Below are positions 1-12,605 of a stretch of DNA of 64,000 nucleotides, one piece after another. Position numbers and translations under genes: made by a program. Source of the stretch: Prosopocoilus inquinatus (Eukaryota > Arthropoda > Insecta > Coleoptera > Lucanidae); assembly GCA_036172665.1 (NCBI GenBank), contig CM069870.1, positions 69,874,212 to 69,938,211 on the forward strand. Reading direction: 5' to 3'. The notes beneath the pieces are model-generated. The model had not been told where the DNA came from and made no database searches. It saw only the letters and a program-made list of their open reading frames with translations. The first letter of the stretch is position 1. Every line of letters starts with the position of its first letter.

Positions 1-1290
1 ACGTTTACAAAAATTTATCGGCTTAGTTGTCAAACGTACAAAGTTTTCCTCAGACTTGATTTTCGTTTCATTTTAGAATTTTCTAATATTTTTGTTGTTT
101 TTGTCGTCCGGAAAAAAATATTTGGCAACTCTGTTGGCACATTCGTTCCTTTGACGCGCAGAGTTGCCACATGCCTCACATTTTCGCTAAATTTAAAGAA
201 CCGACGAAATTTTCCTTTCGTTGCACACAGCTTTACTCGCGACGTTATTTTTTCTAAAATTAATATTTTTTCTCTCAGCTTTTTACGCATGTTTGCGAGA
301 ATTAACCGGCAGGGTTGCCAAACGTACAAAATTTTCCTCAACCCTGATTTTTTTTAATTTTAGATTTTTCTAAATTTTTTTACTGATCAAGCAAAATATT
401 ATTTGGCAACTCTGTCCGCAAGTTTGTCTTTTTTTTTGGCGACATTGCCGGACGCTTCACATTTCCAATAAATCTAAAGAATCGACGAGATTTTCCTTTC
501 GTTGCACACAGCTTTTCTCGCGACGTTGTATTTTCTAAAATTAACATGTCTTTTTCTCATTTATTTTACGCCTGTTTTTGCAAGAATTTATTGGCAGGGT
601 TGCCAAACGTACAAAGTTATCCTCAGACCTGATTTTTTTTAATTTTAGATTTTTCAAAATTTTTTTACTGATCAAGCAAAATATTTGGCAACTCTGTCCG
701 CAAGTTTGTCTTTTTTTTGCCGTACGCTTTACATTTTCGTTAAATCTAAAGAACCGACGAGATTTTCCTTTCGTTGCAGACGGCTTTTTTCGCGACGTTG
801 TATTTTCTAACATTAACATTTTTTGTTATTTATTTTATGCCTGTTTGCAATAATTAGCCAGCAGGGTTGCCAAACGTAAACGATAGTTATCCTCAGACCT
901 GTTTTTTTAATTTTAGATTTTTCTAAAATTTGTTTACTGTTTGAAAAAAATATTTGGCAATTCTACCCGCAGGTTCGTTTTTTCTTTGGCCACGTTGCCG
1001 GGCGCTTCCCATTTTCGCTAAATTTAAAGAACCGACAAAATTTTCCTTCCATTAACATTTTTTTTTTAGTTTATTCAATTAACATTTTTTTTGTTTATTT
1101 TACGCCTCTTTGCAAGAATTAACCGACAGGGTTGCCAAACGTACAAAATTATCCTCAGACCTGATTTGTTTACTGTCCGAAAATAAATTGTTATTTGGCT
1201 TTGTCCGCAAGTTCGTCTTTTTTGCGTTGTTGCCAGATATATGACATTTTCGCTGAATCTAAAGAACGAAATTTTCTTTTCTATGTTACA
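1..1290. repeat. Tandem repeat, unit ~265-285 bp, about 4.5 copies
   Basis: The phrase GGGTTGCCAAACGTACAAA followed by a TCCTCAGACCTGATTTT-like stretch recurs near 26, 314, 597, 865 and 1129. Each unit also holds a TTTGGCAACTCTGTCCGC segment and a CTAAAGAACCGACGA-like segment in fixed order. Copies differ by small indels and shorten toward the right end. Short ORFs on both strands here come from the repeat and are not genes. The left edge of the array lies outside the window. Confidence 0.85.
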
Positions 1291-2819
1291 AATCCCCAAG
1301 GTTCATGAAACTGGGCCACATTTTTAGCACGATTGTCAAAAATACTCCTCCCTCCAAATCTGAAGAATTGATTTATAAAATATTCAAAAACAATTTGGAT
1401 TTTTTTTCTGCCGCTGTGTTTATACGATTCTCATAAAATTGAACGTCGCAGGCGACTTGCACGTCAGAAACAGTTGATAAATAAGCGCAGTGACACACCC
1501 TGTGTATTTAAAGTTCATTTCTTTTTTCACAAATACATTTTATTATACATTTGGAATGTTACTAAACTAACTAATCAAAACTCCGACAGGTTTAGGTCGC
1601 CTCGGCGCTCAGCAACGAAACCAATTCTCGTGGGTTCAATGAGATTGTATCGAAGGAGACGACAACACGACGACTGACGATGATTTATGAAAAGCATATC
1701 TTATTAAACTATTTTTTTTTTGAAATTTCTATTTTGGTTCTTGAACGTTAAAAGAAAACTGACTTAAAATTATTTAGCTGCGGGAAATTTCTTCGTCGAG
1801 AAAATTCTGTCGAGCGAAGCTTGAACTTTCCAGGCCGACGCCCCGGCTTTGACGTGAATACCTCGCATCAGGCAATAGATCATCACATCTTTTTTATATT
1901 TTAACAAACAACATCATAAAGAGGGACGTGATATAATGTTTCCTTCTCTGATCTCTTAAGTATTATCATCGATGGAGATCAAATACTTTACCAAGGTTAC
2001 ATGACATGAATTAATAAGTTTATAATATCCGCTTTTCATTGCATTCCTTGTCGATCGAGTTGCGTAAAACTAGTCGACGATAATTACAGTGCTATTTTAC
2101 GTTTAAATGCCAACTAGTTTACTAGTCATCACGTTCATCGGTGTACGTAGACAAAGAAAACGCTGCCGAATTAATTTTGACAATTACAAATTTAGAAAAT
2201 GTTAAATCTGATGGGAAGGAAGAACATGACGCAAATACACCTGTGACGTCGACAGCTGTGTTATTTCCAGCTCGAGTTATTTTTCTTTTTGCGAACGGAT
2301 ATTTATGCAACAGATCCGGTTGGTTCGGTCGATGATAATAATAAGAATGAATTTAAATAACGTTGAATATCGGCCGGCTGAAAGCGTGAAAAGAAAATAA
2401 AGCGAACGCGAAGGTAATTACGTCGTATACATACACGTCGTATGTACCGATTGAATTTGAAAGCCGCGTGAAAGTATCTACCAACCGCCACGACGTTCAT
2501 ACGAGAGTTTGTTACCGAATACATATTGTCGCCTTGTCGTCTTGTCGTCATCATCTGTCTTCTCGAAGAAATCTCAATCGCAGAGCCATTGACCTAGAGC
2601 ACGTTATAGTGGGTGGGCGTTGTGTATACGACAACGACGACGACGTGTATTCTTAGCTGAAACTATTTGCATCTGCTTCCGTGTACAGGTGAATATGTAA
2701 ACAAATTTTCACATCTGCATAATTCATCCTGCGCACCGATGTCAATTAGCCTCACTTTGCATACGAGATACAACTTGTTTTCATTTATTTTCATACAAAC
2801 ACCTCGGAGGTTTGAATAA
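1291..2819. other. Mostly unique sequence, no supported gene
   Basis: No gene is recognised. The longest open frame that looks protein-like is on the plus strand at 2141-2335 (reads VDKENAAELILTI, then acidic). It has no clear splice sites, no homologue I can name, and an equally long overlapping frame on the other strand. Positions 1626-1770 belong to a dispersed repeat listed separately. Confidence 0.5.
1626..1770 (+). repeat. Dispersed repeat, copy 1 (copy 2 at 5283-5398)
   Basis: Both copies contain a GGATTCAAT/GGGTTCAAT start, a (A)CGACGA(C)GATG(A/T)TTTATG block and the shared run TTCTTGAACGTTAAAAGAAAA in the same order and orientation. The family is not recognised. Confidence 0.6.
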
Positions 2820-5010
2820 TCTAAATTTATGTGCGACACTGTACAGGTGCATACAACAGGATGTCCCAACCCCATGTTCTCAGACAATATCTCGACAACT
2901 ACCTGCAGATCTTGAAGAAAAAATATCCTAGATACGTTTTCAAATGCCAGCTAGTATCTTGGTATCTCGTATCATAAAGTATCTACTAAATAAAGATACT
3001 TGCAAAACGCATTTGCATCTTATATCTTAATAAAGAAGCATTTTAAAGACTTAAATGTTTTCAAATATCTTAAATACTCAGAGATACTCGACATAAAAGC
3101 ATTCGAAATAGAAGATACTCTGGTATCTAAGAAACTGTGAAAAAAAAGATATTTCTTATTGTCCTGAACATTATCTCATAGTGGTCGATAGATATTTTAA
3201 GTAAGACGTACTTTGTATATCTGTCGGCCATCGAGGCTTGAATCAAAATTTATACACAACGCTGTACAGGTGCATACAGGATGTGCCAACCCAGTGTTCT
3301 CAGTCAATATCTCGATAACTACTGAGACACCTGCAGATCCGGGAGTATCTTGAAGGAAAAGTATCCTAGATACGTTTCCAAATGCCAGGTAGTACCTTGG
3401 TATCTCGTTTCATAAAGTACCTACTAAATAAAGATACTTGCAAAACGCATTAGCATCTTATATCTTAATGAAGAAGCATTTTAAATACTGAAATGTTTTC
3501 AAACATCTTAAATACTGAAAGATACTCGACACAAAAGCATTCGAAATACAAGATACTCTAGTATCGATAACTACTGAGACACCTGCAGATCTGGGAGTAT
3601 CTTGAAGAAGAAATATTCTAGATACGATTTCAAATGCCAGGTAGTATCTTGGTATCTCGTATCATAAAGTATCTACTAAATAAAGATACTTACAAAACGC
3701 ATTTGTATCTTATATCTTAATAAAGAAGCATTTTAAAAACTGAAATGTTTTCAAATATCTTAAATGCTCAGAGATACTCGACATAAAAGCATTCGAAATA
3801 GAAGATACTCTAGTATCTAAGAAGCTGTGAAAAAAAAGATATTTCTTATTGTCCTAAACATTATCTCACAGTGGTCGATAGATATTATATGTAATACATA
3901 CTTAGTATATCTATCGACCATCGATGTTTGAATCTAAATTTATACACAATAGTGTACAGGTGCACACAGGATGTCCCAACCCCGTGTTCTCAGACAATAT
4001 CTCGATAACTACTGAGACACCTGCAGATCCGAGAGTATCTTGAAGAAAAAATATCCTAGATACGTTTTCAAATGCCAGGTAGTATCTTGGTATCTCGTAT
4101 CATAAAGTATCTACTAAATAAAGATACTTGCAAAACGCATTTGCATCTTATATCTTAATATAGAAGCATTTTAAATACTTAAATGTTTTCAAACATCTTA
4201 AATACTGAAAGATACTTGACATAAAAGCATTCGAAATAGAAGATACTCTAGTATCTAAGAAACTGTGAAAAAAAAAGATATTTCTTATTGTCCTAAACAT
4301 TATCTCATAGTGGTCGATAGATATTTCAAGTAAGACGTACTTAGTATATCTAGCGACCATCGAGGTTTGAATCAAAATGTATACACAACGCTGTACAGAT
4401 GCATAAAGGATGTCCCAACCCCGTGTTCTCAGACAATATTTCGATAAGTACTGAGACACCCGCAGATCTGGGAGTATCTTGAAGAAAAGATATTCTAGAT
4501 ACGTTGCCAAATGCCAGGTAGTGTCTTGGTATCTCGTATCATAAAGTATCTACTAAATGAAGATACTTGCAAAACGCATTTGCATCTTATATCTTAATAA
4601 AGAAGCATTTTAAAGACTTAAATGCTTTCAAATATCTTAAATACTCAGAGATACTCGACATAAAAGCATTCAAAATAGAAGATACTCTAGTATTTAAGAT
4701 ACTGCCAAAAAAAAAGGATATTTCTTTCTATCCTAAACATTATCTCATAGTGGTCAATAGATATTCTAAGTACGTCTTAAAAGTATTTAAGATATTTGAA
4801 AGTATTTGAAAGACGTACTTAGTATATCTATCGACTACTATGACATAATGTTTAGAACAAAAAAAAAAGGAGAAGTATCTTTTTTTCACGTTGCTTTAGA
4901 TAGTACAGTACCTTCTGTTTCGAATGCTTTTATGTTAAATATCTTTTAGAAAAGTATCTTCAAACATTTATACAAAAGTATCTTGTATCTCGTAATGAAA
5001 TACTTTCCCA
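2820..5010. repeat. Tandem array, ~425 bp unit, ending in an inverted half-copy
   Basis: Units begin with GTACAGGTGCATACAGGATG-type sequence near 2840, 3265, 3955 and 4393. One truncated unit starts near 3565. The unit is rich in GTATCT/AGATAC words and contains AAAGATATTTCTTATTGTCC followed by a GTGGTCGATAGATAT block. After about 4790 the sequence runs backward: 4812-5010 is the reverse complement of the unit part with the TAAAAGCATTCGAAA and AACATTATCTCATAG words. The inversion centre is near 4797. Either a foldback element was amplified, or the array end was inverted. Frames such as 4148-4510 are repeat readings. Confidence 0.8.
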
Positions 5011-7295
5011 TTTTTGGACACCTGTATGTGATGTGTCAAATTTGGATCGTCCACAAAGTTCCACGCATTTTTTTGTATAACGTTATCCACACCTACACCT
5101 AATCGTTCTGGAGTTACTTAACATTTGATCTAAAAAACGGTCTTTTCATTTTATTTATTTATTTTTTTTGCATTTATATTTCATTATATGTCTTGTAATC
5201 ATCAAATTAATATGAAATGAACCAAATCGCTATGAAATGCCGCTTAAATCTCGACGCACCATAGCAAAACTATAACTCGTGGATTCAATTGTGGATTGTA
5301 GCACAGAAGACAAAACACGACGCCGACGATGTTTTATGCTGAGTATACTTTATTTTGATTTCTATTTTGTTTCTTGAACGTTAAAAGAAAACCTCGCATT
5401 TTTTATAATCTAAGTCGGCGACTTAAAATAAAAATGAATTTTAAACGAATGTCACTCTGGTAGTTACGTTTATACTTTTAAATGCCAACGGATACAGGTG
5501 ATTTCAAACTTGGGTCGGTTTGGAGGTTATTTTTGTTGTATAAGTTGAAATGCCAACGAATTGCGGTGTTGCAAAATAAAATTTGTGTTTTAATGAGATT
5601 TTTTTACGAAACCGAATGAGTTTCATCATAAAGCATTAATTCATTGTCAATATTATCGTCCTGACGAAGTGACAGTTCATATTATGAGCACGTATTGATC
5701 AATCAAAGACATTTGCTGAGTTAACGAAACTTTAAAAATAAGGTAAAATAATGAAAAAGAAAATTATTTCGCCTCCAGGAAGATCCAGATCTTGAAGTAA
5801 CGTTCCACGCACTTTTGTTCCGGTTTACGCCTTTTTGACAATTTTGAAAAAATCTAGATAACAGGTAAAAGATAATTTTCGTATATCTAGATGAAAAAAA
5901 TAAAATAAAAGATGACAAGATAAAGATATTACAACATAGAAAAGAATAAATGTACAAAATGATATATGACACATTAATTAAGGCAGTTTTCTTGTCCGTT
6001 GAAATTTATGAGAAATATTTGTAACGATTCTTCTTTATTTAGAGTTAAAACCACTGTTAGTAAAGTGCTTTTCGTAAAAAAAAATCATTTTAAATCTGTA
6101 AAATAAACTAATGCAAAGAATTTATAAGACATTTACGTACGTATATAAAAAAATTAATGTTACTTACTTTTTAATGAAAATAAAACTAAAACGTGTATGT
6201 ACGTGTAGGATTGTTGCGTTGTTGAAATTATTTCTTTACAGTATCTGTTATTCAGATAAATATTTTAGACAGATAAGATAATTTAGAAATTTATCTAGAT
6301 AAAAGAAAATAAATCAAAAATTGTTATCTATATAAAAATTTAGGTAAATTTAAAGTTTTGATGGTCCTATTTAAAAAAAAAGAGCTGTCAAAATTTTAGG
6401 TTAGAAAAGCCCCCGAAAAGCAGCGCCAGGCGCTATACACTTAAATAGTTTCCAAAACACTTTCTAAAAGAAATTTTGCGACCACAATTGTTTGTTGTGG
6501 CAATATTTCTTGAATTTTTCAGTTGCCGTGAAATTCCTTTAAAAAAAAAGTAAACTTCCAGACGGCTGCGAGCATTGCGCAAACGCTAAACATTGCCGTG
6601 GCGGTTATTTTAATTTCTGAAACAAAAGAATAACGACAATCGTCGAAGAAAGCGCGCGACATTTAAGTTGCCAACGGAAAAAAATGAGACAGAATAATCC
6701 GTGTGTGAAATGTCGAATACACAAATAAATAAATGAATTAACGAGAAATTAATTCATGATCAAAAACGAAACAAAAAGAACTCGATCGCATAATGAACAA
6801 TGAAGTGTGAAGAAAAAGAATGGACGAAAAACAAAAGGCGTATAAAAATCAAGGCTGATAAGAAACTGAAAAACAAAATGGAAGCGGGAAGAGCACACTA
6901 AACAGAAAAAAAAATGAAGCGGAGTGGATCCAATCTCAAAGTTAATACGTCAGAAAAAAAACAATGAAATGCAAGGAAACAGATGAAAGGTTGATTTATA
7001 TGAACTAAAAAGAAAAATCTTGCTTACAAAAAGAAACAAATAATAATAATAATAATGAGATATGCAAAGAAACAAATGGAAGCTTTATTTGATTTTCAAA
7101 AGATTTTCATCGGAAGTCGTCATTTTTTTGGCTTACTAGAAAATGTAAAAAACAATAATGAAATACAAAAAAAAAACAATTAAATTAAAATTAAATCATC
7201 GCTTTTTCTATCTTATAAAATAATAAATAATGATGAAATATGTATAAAGAAACAAATGAAACTGTTAGCTGTTATTTTGTGATATTCCAATTTAC
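5011..7295. other. AT-rich unique sequence, no gene seen
   Basis: No coding segment or splice pair is convincing. The second copy of the dispersed repeat (5283-5398) lies here. The part from about 6700 to 7210 is A-rich on the plus strand, with many AAACAAA/GAAACAAA words. Confidence 0.5.
5283..5398 (+). repeat. Dispersed repeat, copy 2 (copy 1 at 1626-1770)
   Basis: Shares TTCTTGAACGTTAAAAGAAAA and the upstream ACGACG-rich block with the first copy, in the same orientation. Confidence 0.6.
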
Positions 7296-8526
7296 ACGAA
7301 TAAATTAAATAAAACACAATTTTAGTATATATCACTATACAGGGTGTAATCAAATTAGTTTCACATATTAATACCACAAGTTCCTCATCATGTAAGAGAA
7401 TTAATGCTGCAACTACCAAAAGTCTAGCTCAAAAATAAAAAAATTACCTAGTGGAGGAGTATTGACTCTTTTGTTTGAAAACTTCTGGTCGGCCGTGCAC
7501 AAAAACAACGTTATAAAACAAAATTCCAGCAAAATTCAAGGTCAATTGCTTGATCGCATTTTAAAAGCTTTATGGGAACACAATAAAATAGAATCACCGA
7601 CCCATTAAAGACGACAGTTCAAATTAACAACCTCTTGGTCGTGGCCCGTGTGTGCATTATGGTTAAAGGAGAACAATTTGAATCTGCTTGCATTGATCAG
7701 AATTAAATCTGTTTCATTAGACAATCGACAGTAATTAGATCTTGACATCCGGGTCTTTGTAAACCAATAGTTCACATGATTTACAGTGCTAATTTCGCGT
7801 ATTAAAATGATTTTAAAAAAATATTATTCTCTTTGATTGATTGTCGCTTTGTTAATTATTTCCACCAACGAATACGTTTCTTCGTAGTTCGTGTTCCATG
7901 ACGCTTTATTGTTTTGGTTCCACAAAAATAATAAAAGCGACGACTGCATTCAATAACGATTTTCCGAAATGCAGAAAGAAAAGACATTCTTAAACATTTT
8001 GCGCAATAAAGAAATAACAATGCAGTTTATTGACGACCAGCAAATAAGGTACACGATGAATACGTATGAATTAGTAAAATAATTTTAGAAAATGGAATTT
8101 CTAATTTTTATTTATTTTTACAGTTTTATGAGCAGAAAACTATTAACAATTACGTGAAAATTGAGAAAATTGAATAATTTAATAAGCAACGCGATGGATA
8201 TTTATAATTCTATTCCGTTATGAAATTACATAAGCGAAGATTTTAACCCAGTGCCCTTCAGTTCGATGACGCTTTATTGTTTTACGACGTTTATGATGCG
8301 CTTGTAGAAACTGATACACGGCCAGTCAGAGGTTTTCAAACAAAAAGTCTCCGGGCTCTGGGGGGGTTTTGATTTCTTTAATTTTTCACCAATAAAATTC
8401 ATATTTGCAGAAATCACTTTCTTAAGTGATAAAGAACTTACAGTTTTAATATGTGAAACTTATTTGATTACACGCTGTATATAGTGATATATACTAAAAT
8501 AGAATTTTATTTAATTTATTCGTGAA
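7296..8526. mobile_element. Candidate non-autonomous DNA element with ~200 bp imperfect terminal inverted repeats
   Basis: The left arm (7296 to about 7500) and the reverse complement of the right arm (about 8319-8526) share CACGAATAAATTAAATAAAA, TAGTATATATCACTATA, then GTGTAATCAAA and AGTTTCACATATTAA, then GACT, TTTTGTTTGAAAAC and GGCCGTG, in the same order. About 800 bp of interior has no transposase. A second internal motif, GACGCTTTATTGTTTT, occurs at 7901 and 8266. The target-site duplication is not clear, so the superfamily is not assigned. The motif ATACAGGGTG near the left arm is typical of insect DNA-transposon ends. Confidence 0.6.
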
Positions 8527-9929
8527 ACAAATGTAAGTCTGGAAAGGTTTTTCACGCGAAGTCACGTATTTTTTACTTAGAAAAACCTTGCAAGTAAATA
8601 AACAAAAATTTTATTTAATCAAAATTGTTTTGAAGACATTGTTTTGAACTTTGCCAAAGTTTTTTTTTTTTTGGATTTTTTGGAAACAAATTTACGGCTC
8701 GGATTAACAGATGGCGCTACATCCCAAATAGAGATTTAGCGTTTTCCAACTGCTCTCAAATTGTTTTATTCAACTCCAAAAATTAAAATGCTCTTACTTT
8801 TGTTTCTTTCTTTTTTTGCTTATGTCGGACTGTATTCTGTTTTGAAAATATCCATTTATCGAAAATCTCTAATGTGTGACTTACAAGTAAGCTTCCGCTT
8901 TTCCTCGCTTACGATTCTTTTCAGAAAAAATCTGCAGCTATCTGAATATTCGCTTTCGTTAGCAAAAACTTTTACTTTAAGGATTCTAGAACAGGCGCCT
9001 ATGGCGTCTTAGCGCCGGGTTGCTTTGCAATCTCCGCAACCCCTGTAGCTACGCCACTGGTTGTTACATTCAATTAGGTGTTACTGTCATTGTTTTAAAT
9101 CCACGATCTCCAATAAACCCCACATCTAAACACGACTTAAATTTAACATGCTGATAATACCTGGCCGCAAGTGTTCTTAATCTTTTGGCCACGAGTGTAC
9201 ACATGTGAGCGTGCATATAAAAGAAGTGATACAATGACTTCCAGCGACTGGGTCTAGAAAGTCCTGCGACTTTTTCTCTTAGATTGTTCTGGGAACCAAG
9301 CCGGACTGACCGCAACTAGGCGTTTCGAAAGCCGAGACGCAGTGTCATCTGCCGGATTTTTCAGGCGCACGCGATGAACGAAGAACGATATTCCGCAATC
9401 TGCGAAAAGGCGGCGAGACACTTTCTTGGCGGCGGTGTCGCGTGTCGCGAGAAAAAAATCGCGCTCTGCCTCTCTACGAAGAATTAAATTAGAATTCAAT
9501 TAGAACGGCCCGGGTCTCGCCTTTTCTTTTTTTTCTTTCAAATCCGGACGAGATTTCTGCACGTTCGAATTAAAACCTCGGCGCACGTTCGCGTTTCGGC
9601 GCGCGAATCAACCGTTGCGAGAGGACGTGATGAGAATTCCAAGTCTAATTTAAATTGTTAAAACAAGGCCCTGCGATTTATTAGCACACCTGGAGTTGAC
9701 GAAAAACTCAAGCGTAATATTACAAACTATGTGAAGAAGAAAAAAAAAAATTCGTAAAGAAGCGCGGACGGCAAAGATTCAATAAATGATGTTTTTTTCC
9801 CCACACTATATTATACTATCTATTTTCATTTGCTGAAGTTTGCAAAAATTTAACGAATCACACGGTATTAACATATTGGAGCCAAACTGGTGGTATCATC
9901 GTGACGCAAAGCGCACATGTAATACTTTA
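8527..9929. other. Unique sequence with a GC-rich part, no gene assigned
   Basis: Positions 9000-9065 (GGCGCC...GCGCCGGGTTGC then GTAGCTACGCCACTGG) look like the end of an old dispersed element. Positions 9173-9205, read on the minus strand, give CACTCGTGGCCAAAAG-type sequence, as seen at some Tc1-like termini; no transposase is attached. The GC-rich part at 9290-9640 holds overlapping open frames on the minus strand that I do not recognise. Confidence 0.4.
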
Positions 9930-10068
9930 CACATGCGTTTTTTTTTAAACTGACGCGTCTAGTGCGGTTTGCACAAAAACGAGGAAAAAAAAACAATTGA
10001 AAATCGGATTGACCAGAAATACGCACGTCAAAGCTATGTTTTGATGGCTTTTTTGAATTCCTGAGTAA

Positions 10069-10206
10069 ATTCTAGCCTGAAATGATGGGTCGCATCGTGG
10101 GTCTAGCGTAAGCGGTTCCCGAGTTTTTTCATTTGTTTTTAATGGTACAACTCGAGAACCAATCAAGATAGACCCATGGTGCGACCCATCATTTCAGGCT
10201 AGAATT
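10069..10206. repeat. Hairpin unit copy 1 (foldback/MITE-like)
   Basis: The left arm reads ATTCTAGCCTGAAATGATGG, then GTCGCA and GTGGGTCTA. The right arm is its reverse complement, then AACTCGAGAACC pairs with GGTTCCCGAGTT. Arms are about 55 bp and the loop is TTTCATTTGTTTTTAATGG-like. Six copies in the window keep both arms and loop. Confidence 0.8.
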
Positions 10207-10578
10207 TTCTCAAGAATTCAAAAATGCAACAAAAACTGCAATTTTAGTAGATTTTTCGAAATGACGTTGCTCTTTTTTTCTTATAGGGCAAATTTGAAAT
10301 AAAGTGAAAAACAGATTGAAGTGAAGAAGTTAAAGCGTGAGGTGTTTATACGAACAAAAAAAAAACAATTGAACATCGCGTTACCGAAAGATATACCTCA
10401 AAGTTAGATTTTTGATTGGAACACGCCAGGTGCAAATTGCACGAAAAAGAAACAACTGAGCATCGCGTTACCAAGAGAAATACATCTAGAAAAGAAAAAT
10501 AATTGAACATCGGGTTACCAAGTACCAAATACGTACGTCAAAGTTATACTTTAATGACATTTTTGAATTTCTGAGTAA

Positions 10579-10716
10579 ATTTTAGCATGAAATGATGGGT
10601 CGCACCATGGGTCTAGCGCGAGCGGTCTCCGAGTTTTTTCATTTGTTTTTAGTGGTGCAACTCGAGAACCAATCAAGATAGACCCATAGTGCGACCCATC
10701 ATTTCAGGCTAGAATT
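10579..10716. repeat. Hairpin unit copy 2
   Basis: Same arms and loop as copy 1, with a few substitutions (TTTAGCATGAAATGATGG at the left tip). Confidence 0.8.
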
Positions 10717-10810
10717 TGCTCAGCAATTCAAAAATGTAACAAAAAGTGAATTTTCGTAGATTTCCTGAAATTGCGTTGCTTGTTCTTTTTATAACGCCAT
10801 AAAAGATAGA

Positions 10811-11004
10811 AAAATGTTGTGCAAATCGTTTTTGATTGCAGTGAAAACCTCTGGAAAGCTGTTTCAGCCCTGCTTGGGGCTTCTTCAGCAGAGACGTAGC
10901 TCGACATTTCTCGACTTATTAGGAGCAAATCCCGCTTCAATTTGTCTATCCTACTGCAATGTCAGGTCAAAAAGCGATAGTAAGATGTCGCTATTTTATC
11001 TGTT
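10811..11004 (-). mobile_element. 194 bp hammerhead-bearing retro-insertion with 13 bp target duplication
   Basis: The 13-mer CATAAAAGATAGA occurs at 10798-10810 and again at 11005-11017, directly flanking the insert. The insert interrupts satellite block 1; the sequence after it (GTAAAGTAAAAAAGTTAAAGC) resumes block-type sequence. It carries a hammerhead motif on the minus strand and shares GCGAT...GATGTCGCTATTT with the element at 33428. Long exact target duplications of this size fit target-primed retrotransposition. Hammerheads are known from Penelope-like elements. No ORF is present, so it would have moved in trans. Confidence 0.65.
10848..10894 (-). ncRNA. Hammerhead ribozyme motif 1
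   Basis: Minus strand 5'-3': stem I strand TCTCTG, core CTGAAGA, stem II AGCCC/GGGCT with loop CAAGCA (all five pairs form), core GAAA, short stem III ACAG/CTTT (one mismatch), cleavage base C, stem I strand CAGAGG. CUGANGA and GAAA are both intact. Activity is predicted only. Confidence 0.65.
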
Positions 11005-11300
11005 CATAAAAGATAGAGTAAAGTAAAAAAGTTAAAGCTTCAGTTGAGTTTATGAAAAAAAAAAACAACTGATCATCGCGTAGCCAAAAGATATACGTCA
11101 AAGTTACATTTTTTTCATTGGAAGCAAATGTGAATTAAAGTAAAAAGTTGAGAAAGTAGAGTGAAATAAAAAAGCTAAAGCGTCAGGTGTGTTTACGAAA
11201 AAAAGGAAACAATTGAACATCGTGTTACTATGAGACGTACCTCAAATACATTTTCTATTGTAACACTTTGTAAATAACTGCATTTTTGACTTCCCGAGTA

Positions 11301-11438
11301 AATTCTAGCCTGAAATAATGGGTCGCACCGTGGGTTTAGCGCGAGCGCTGTTCGAGTTTTTTCATTTGTTTTTAATGGCGCAACTCGGGAACCAATCAAG
11401 ATAGACCCATGGTGCGACCCATCGTTTCAGGCTAGAAT
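11301..11438. repeat. Hairpin unit copy 3
   Basis: Same arms as copy 1. The left arm starts AATTCTAGCCTGAAATAATG and the right arm ends TTTCAGGCTAGAATT. Confidence 0.8.
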
Positions 11439-11480
11439 TTTCTCAGGAACTCAAAAATGCAATAAAAAATTCAACTTTCG

Positions 11481-12605
11481 CGTGCTGACGCAAAAACCGA
11501 CTGATTTGCTGCGTATTTAAAAAATGTTTGTACGCACTGCCTTATTAAAATCGTGAAGAAAGTTTGAGGATCACTGATGTAAAATATGAAATAGTAGGAG
11601 TACGTATTTCCGTTGCAGAAATAAACGATTTTCCCAACTCTGAACGGAAATTATGGACGTCTGCGATTTCTTTTTTTTTTTTAATAAAACAAATTCAACT
11701 TATAAGGAGCTCTGCAGGTACAATTTCGGACAATTTTAATACCAAGTCCCGTTCACGCCTCTATTCGTTTTATGAATCGAATACCAAGACGAATGCAAGA
11801 ACGAATAAATTCCGATTCCGAGATTAAGTCCTGAATGAAAAGAAAAAAAAGTTTGTTTCCGGTTCTCTTTCATAACCTGCAGCAACTCGGAGCAACAATG
11901 GAACGACGATGTCCGATTGGATTTCACAATGAAAGAAAACCGAGAGGGCTTACGAAACTTCCGATAGAAACTCTCCGCTCGTTCCCATGCCATGTCGTTG
12001 TATGTAGGTATGCACACACCAACTCCCACGTGCTGCCGCCCCCGAATCATTTGGGTCATCTCGCATGGGCCATCAACTCGGCAAACAAACGCAATTGTCT
12101 TCTTCGCGATGTCCCGAAAAGAAAATTGAGATAAGGAGTGACGAAATTTTTTTTATTCGCATCAGTGCGAATAAAACCGAGGAGGAGGAGGAGAAGGAGG
12201 AGGTCACCGGGTTCTTTGCATCTGAGAAACGGTTACAAGCACAGTTCGGGAAATTCCGGACATTCTTGATGTGGTAATTGAGTGCACACATCAAATCGAC
12301 AAAATACACGTTTCCGGACGAATGTTTGCCGACTTTTATGAAAAGTGGTACAGCGTTCTCAACTAAAAGAGTGATTCTGCGGCTTCCTCTAATCAAAGGG
12401 AATTGACTAGATTTATTGCACAAGCGAATGTGTTTTTTTTTCTTTTTGGAGCGATAAAAAGGTAAACGTAAAAACCGACTTCATAAGACATAACAGATTT
12501 CATTTTTTATGCTAAATTCATCAGTATTAATATAGCTAATTATTTTACAGCAAAGTTCCATTTAGGTTTTTTACAGTGCTCTTTAAGATGAATCTGTCTG
12601 TGCAG
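11481..12605. other. Unique sequence, no gene supported
   Basis: Overlapping open frames exist on both strands at 11564-12423, but none shows a recognisable domain or clean splice sites. A short purine run (GAGGAGGAGGAGAAGGAGG) sits at 12180-12200. Confidence 0.4.

Larger units (their letters stand above)
9930..11480. repeat. Complex satellite block 1
   Basis: Built of alternating ~137 bp hairpin units and AAACAATTGAACATCGCGTTACC / ACGTACGTCAAAGTT spacer units. Hairpins lie at 10069-10206, 10579-10716 and 11301-11438. The stretch 10200-10560 matches 18135-18500 of block 2 almost base for base over its last ~290 bases. A hammerhead-bearing insertion interrupts it at 10811-11004. Confidence 0.8.
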
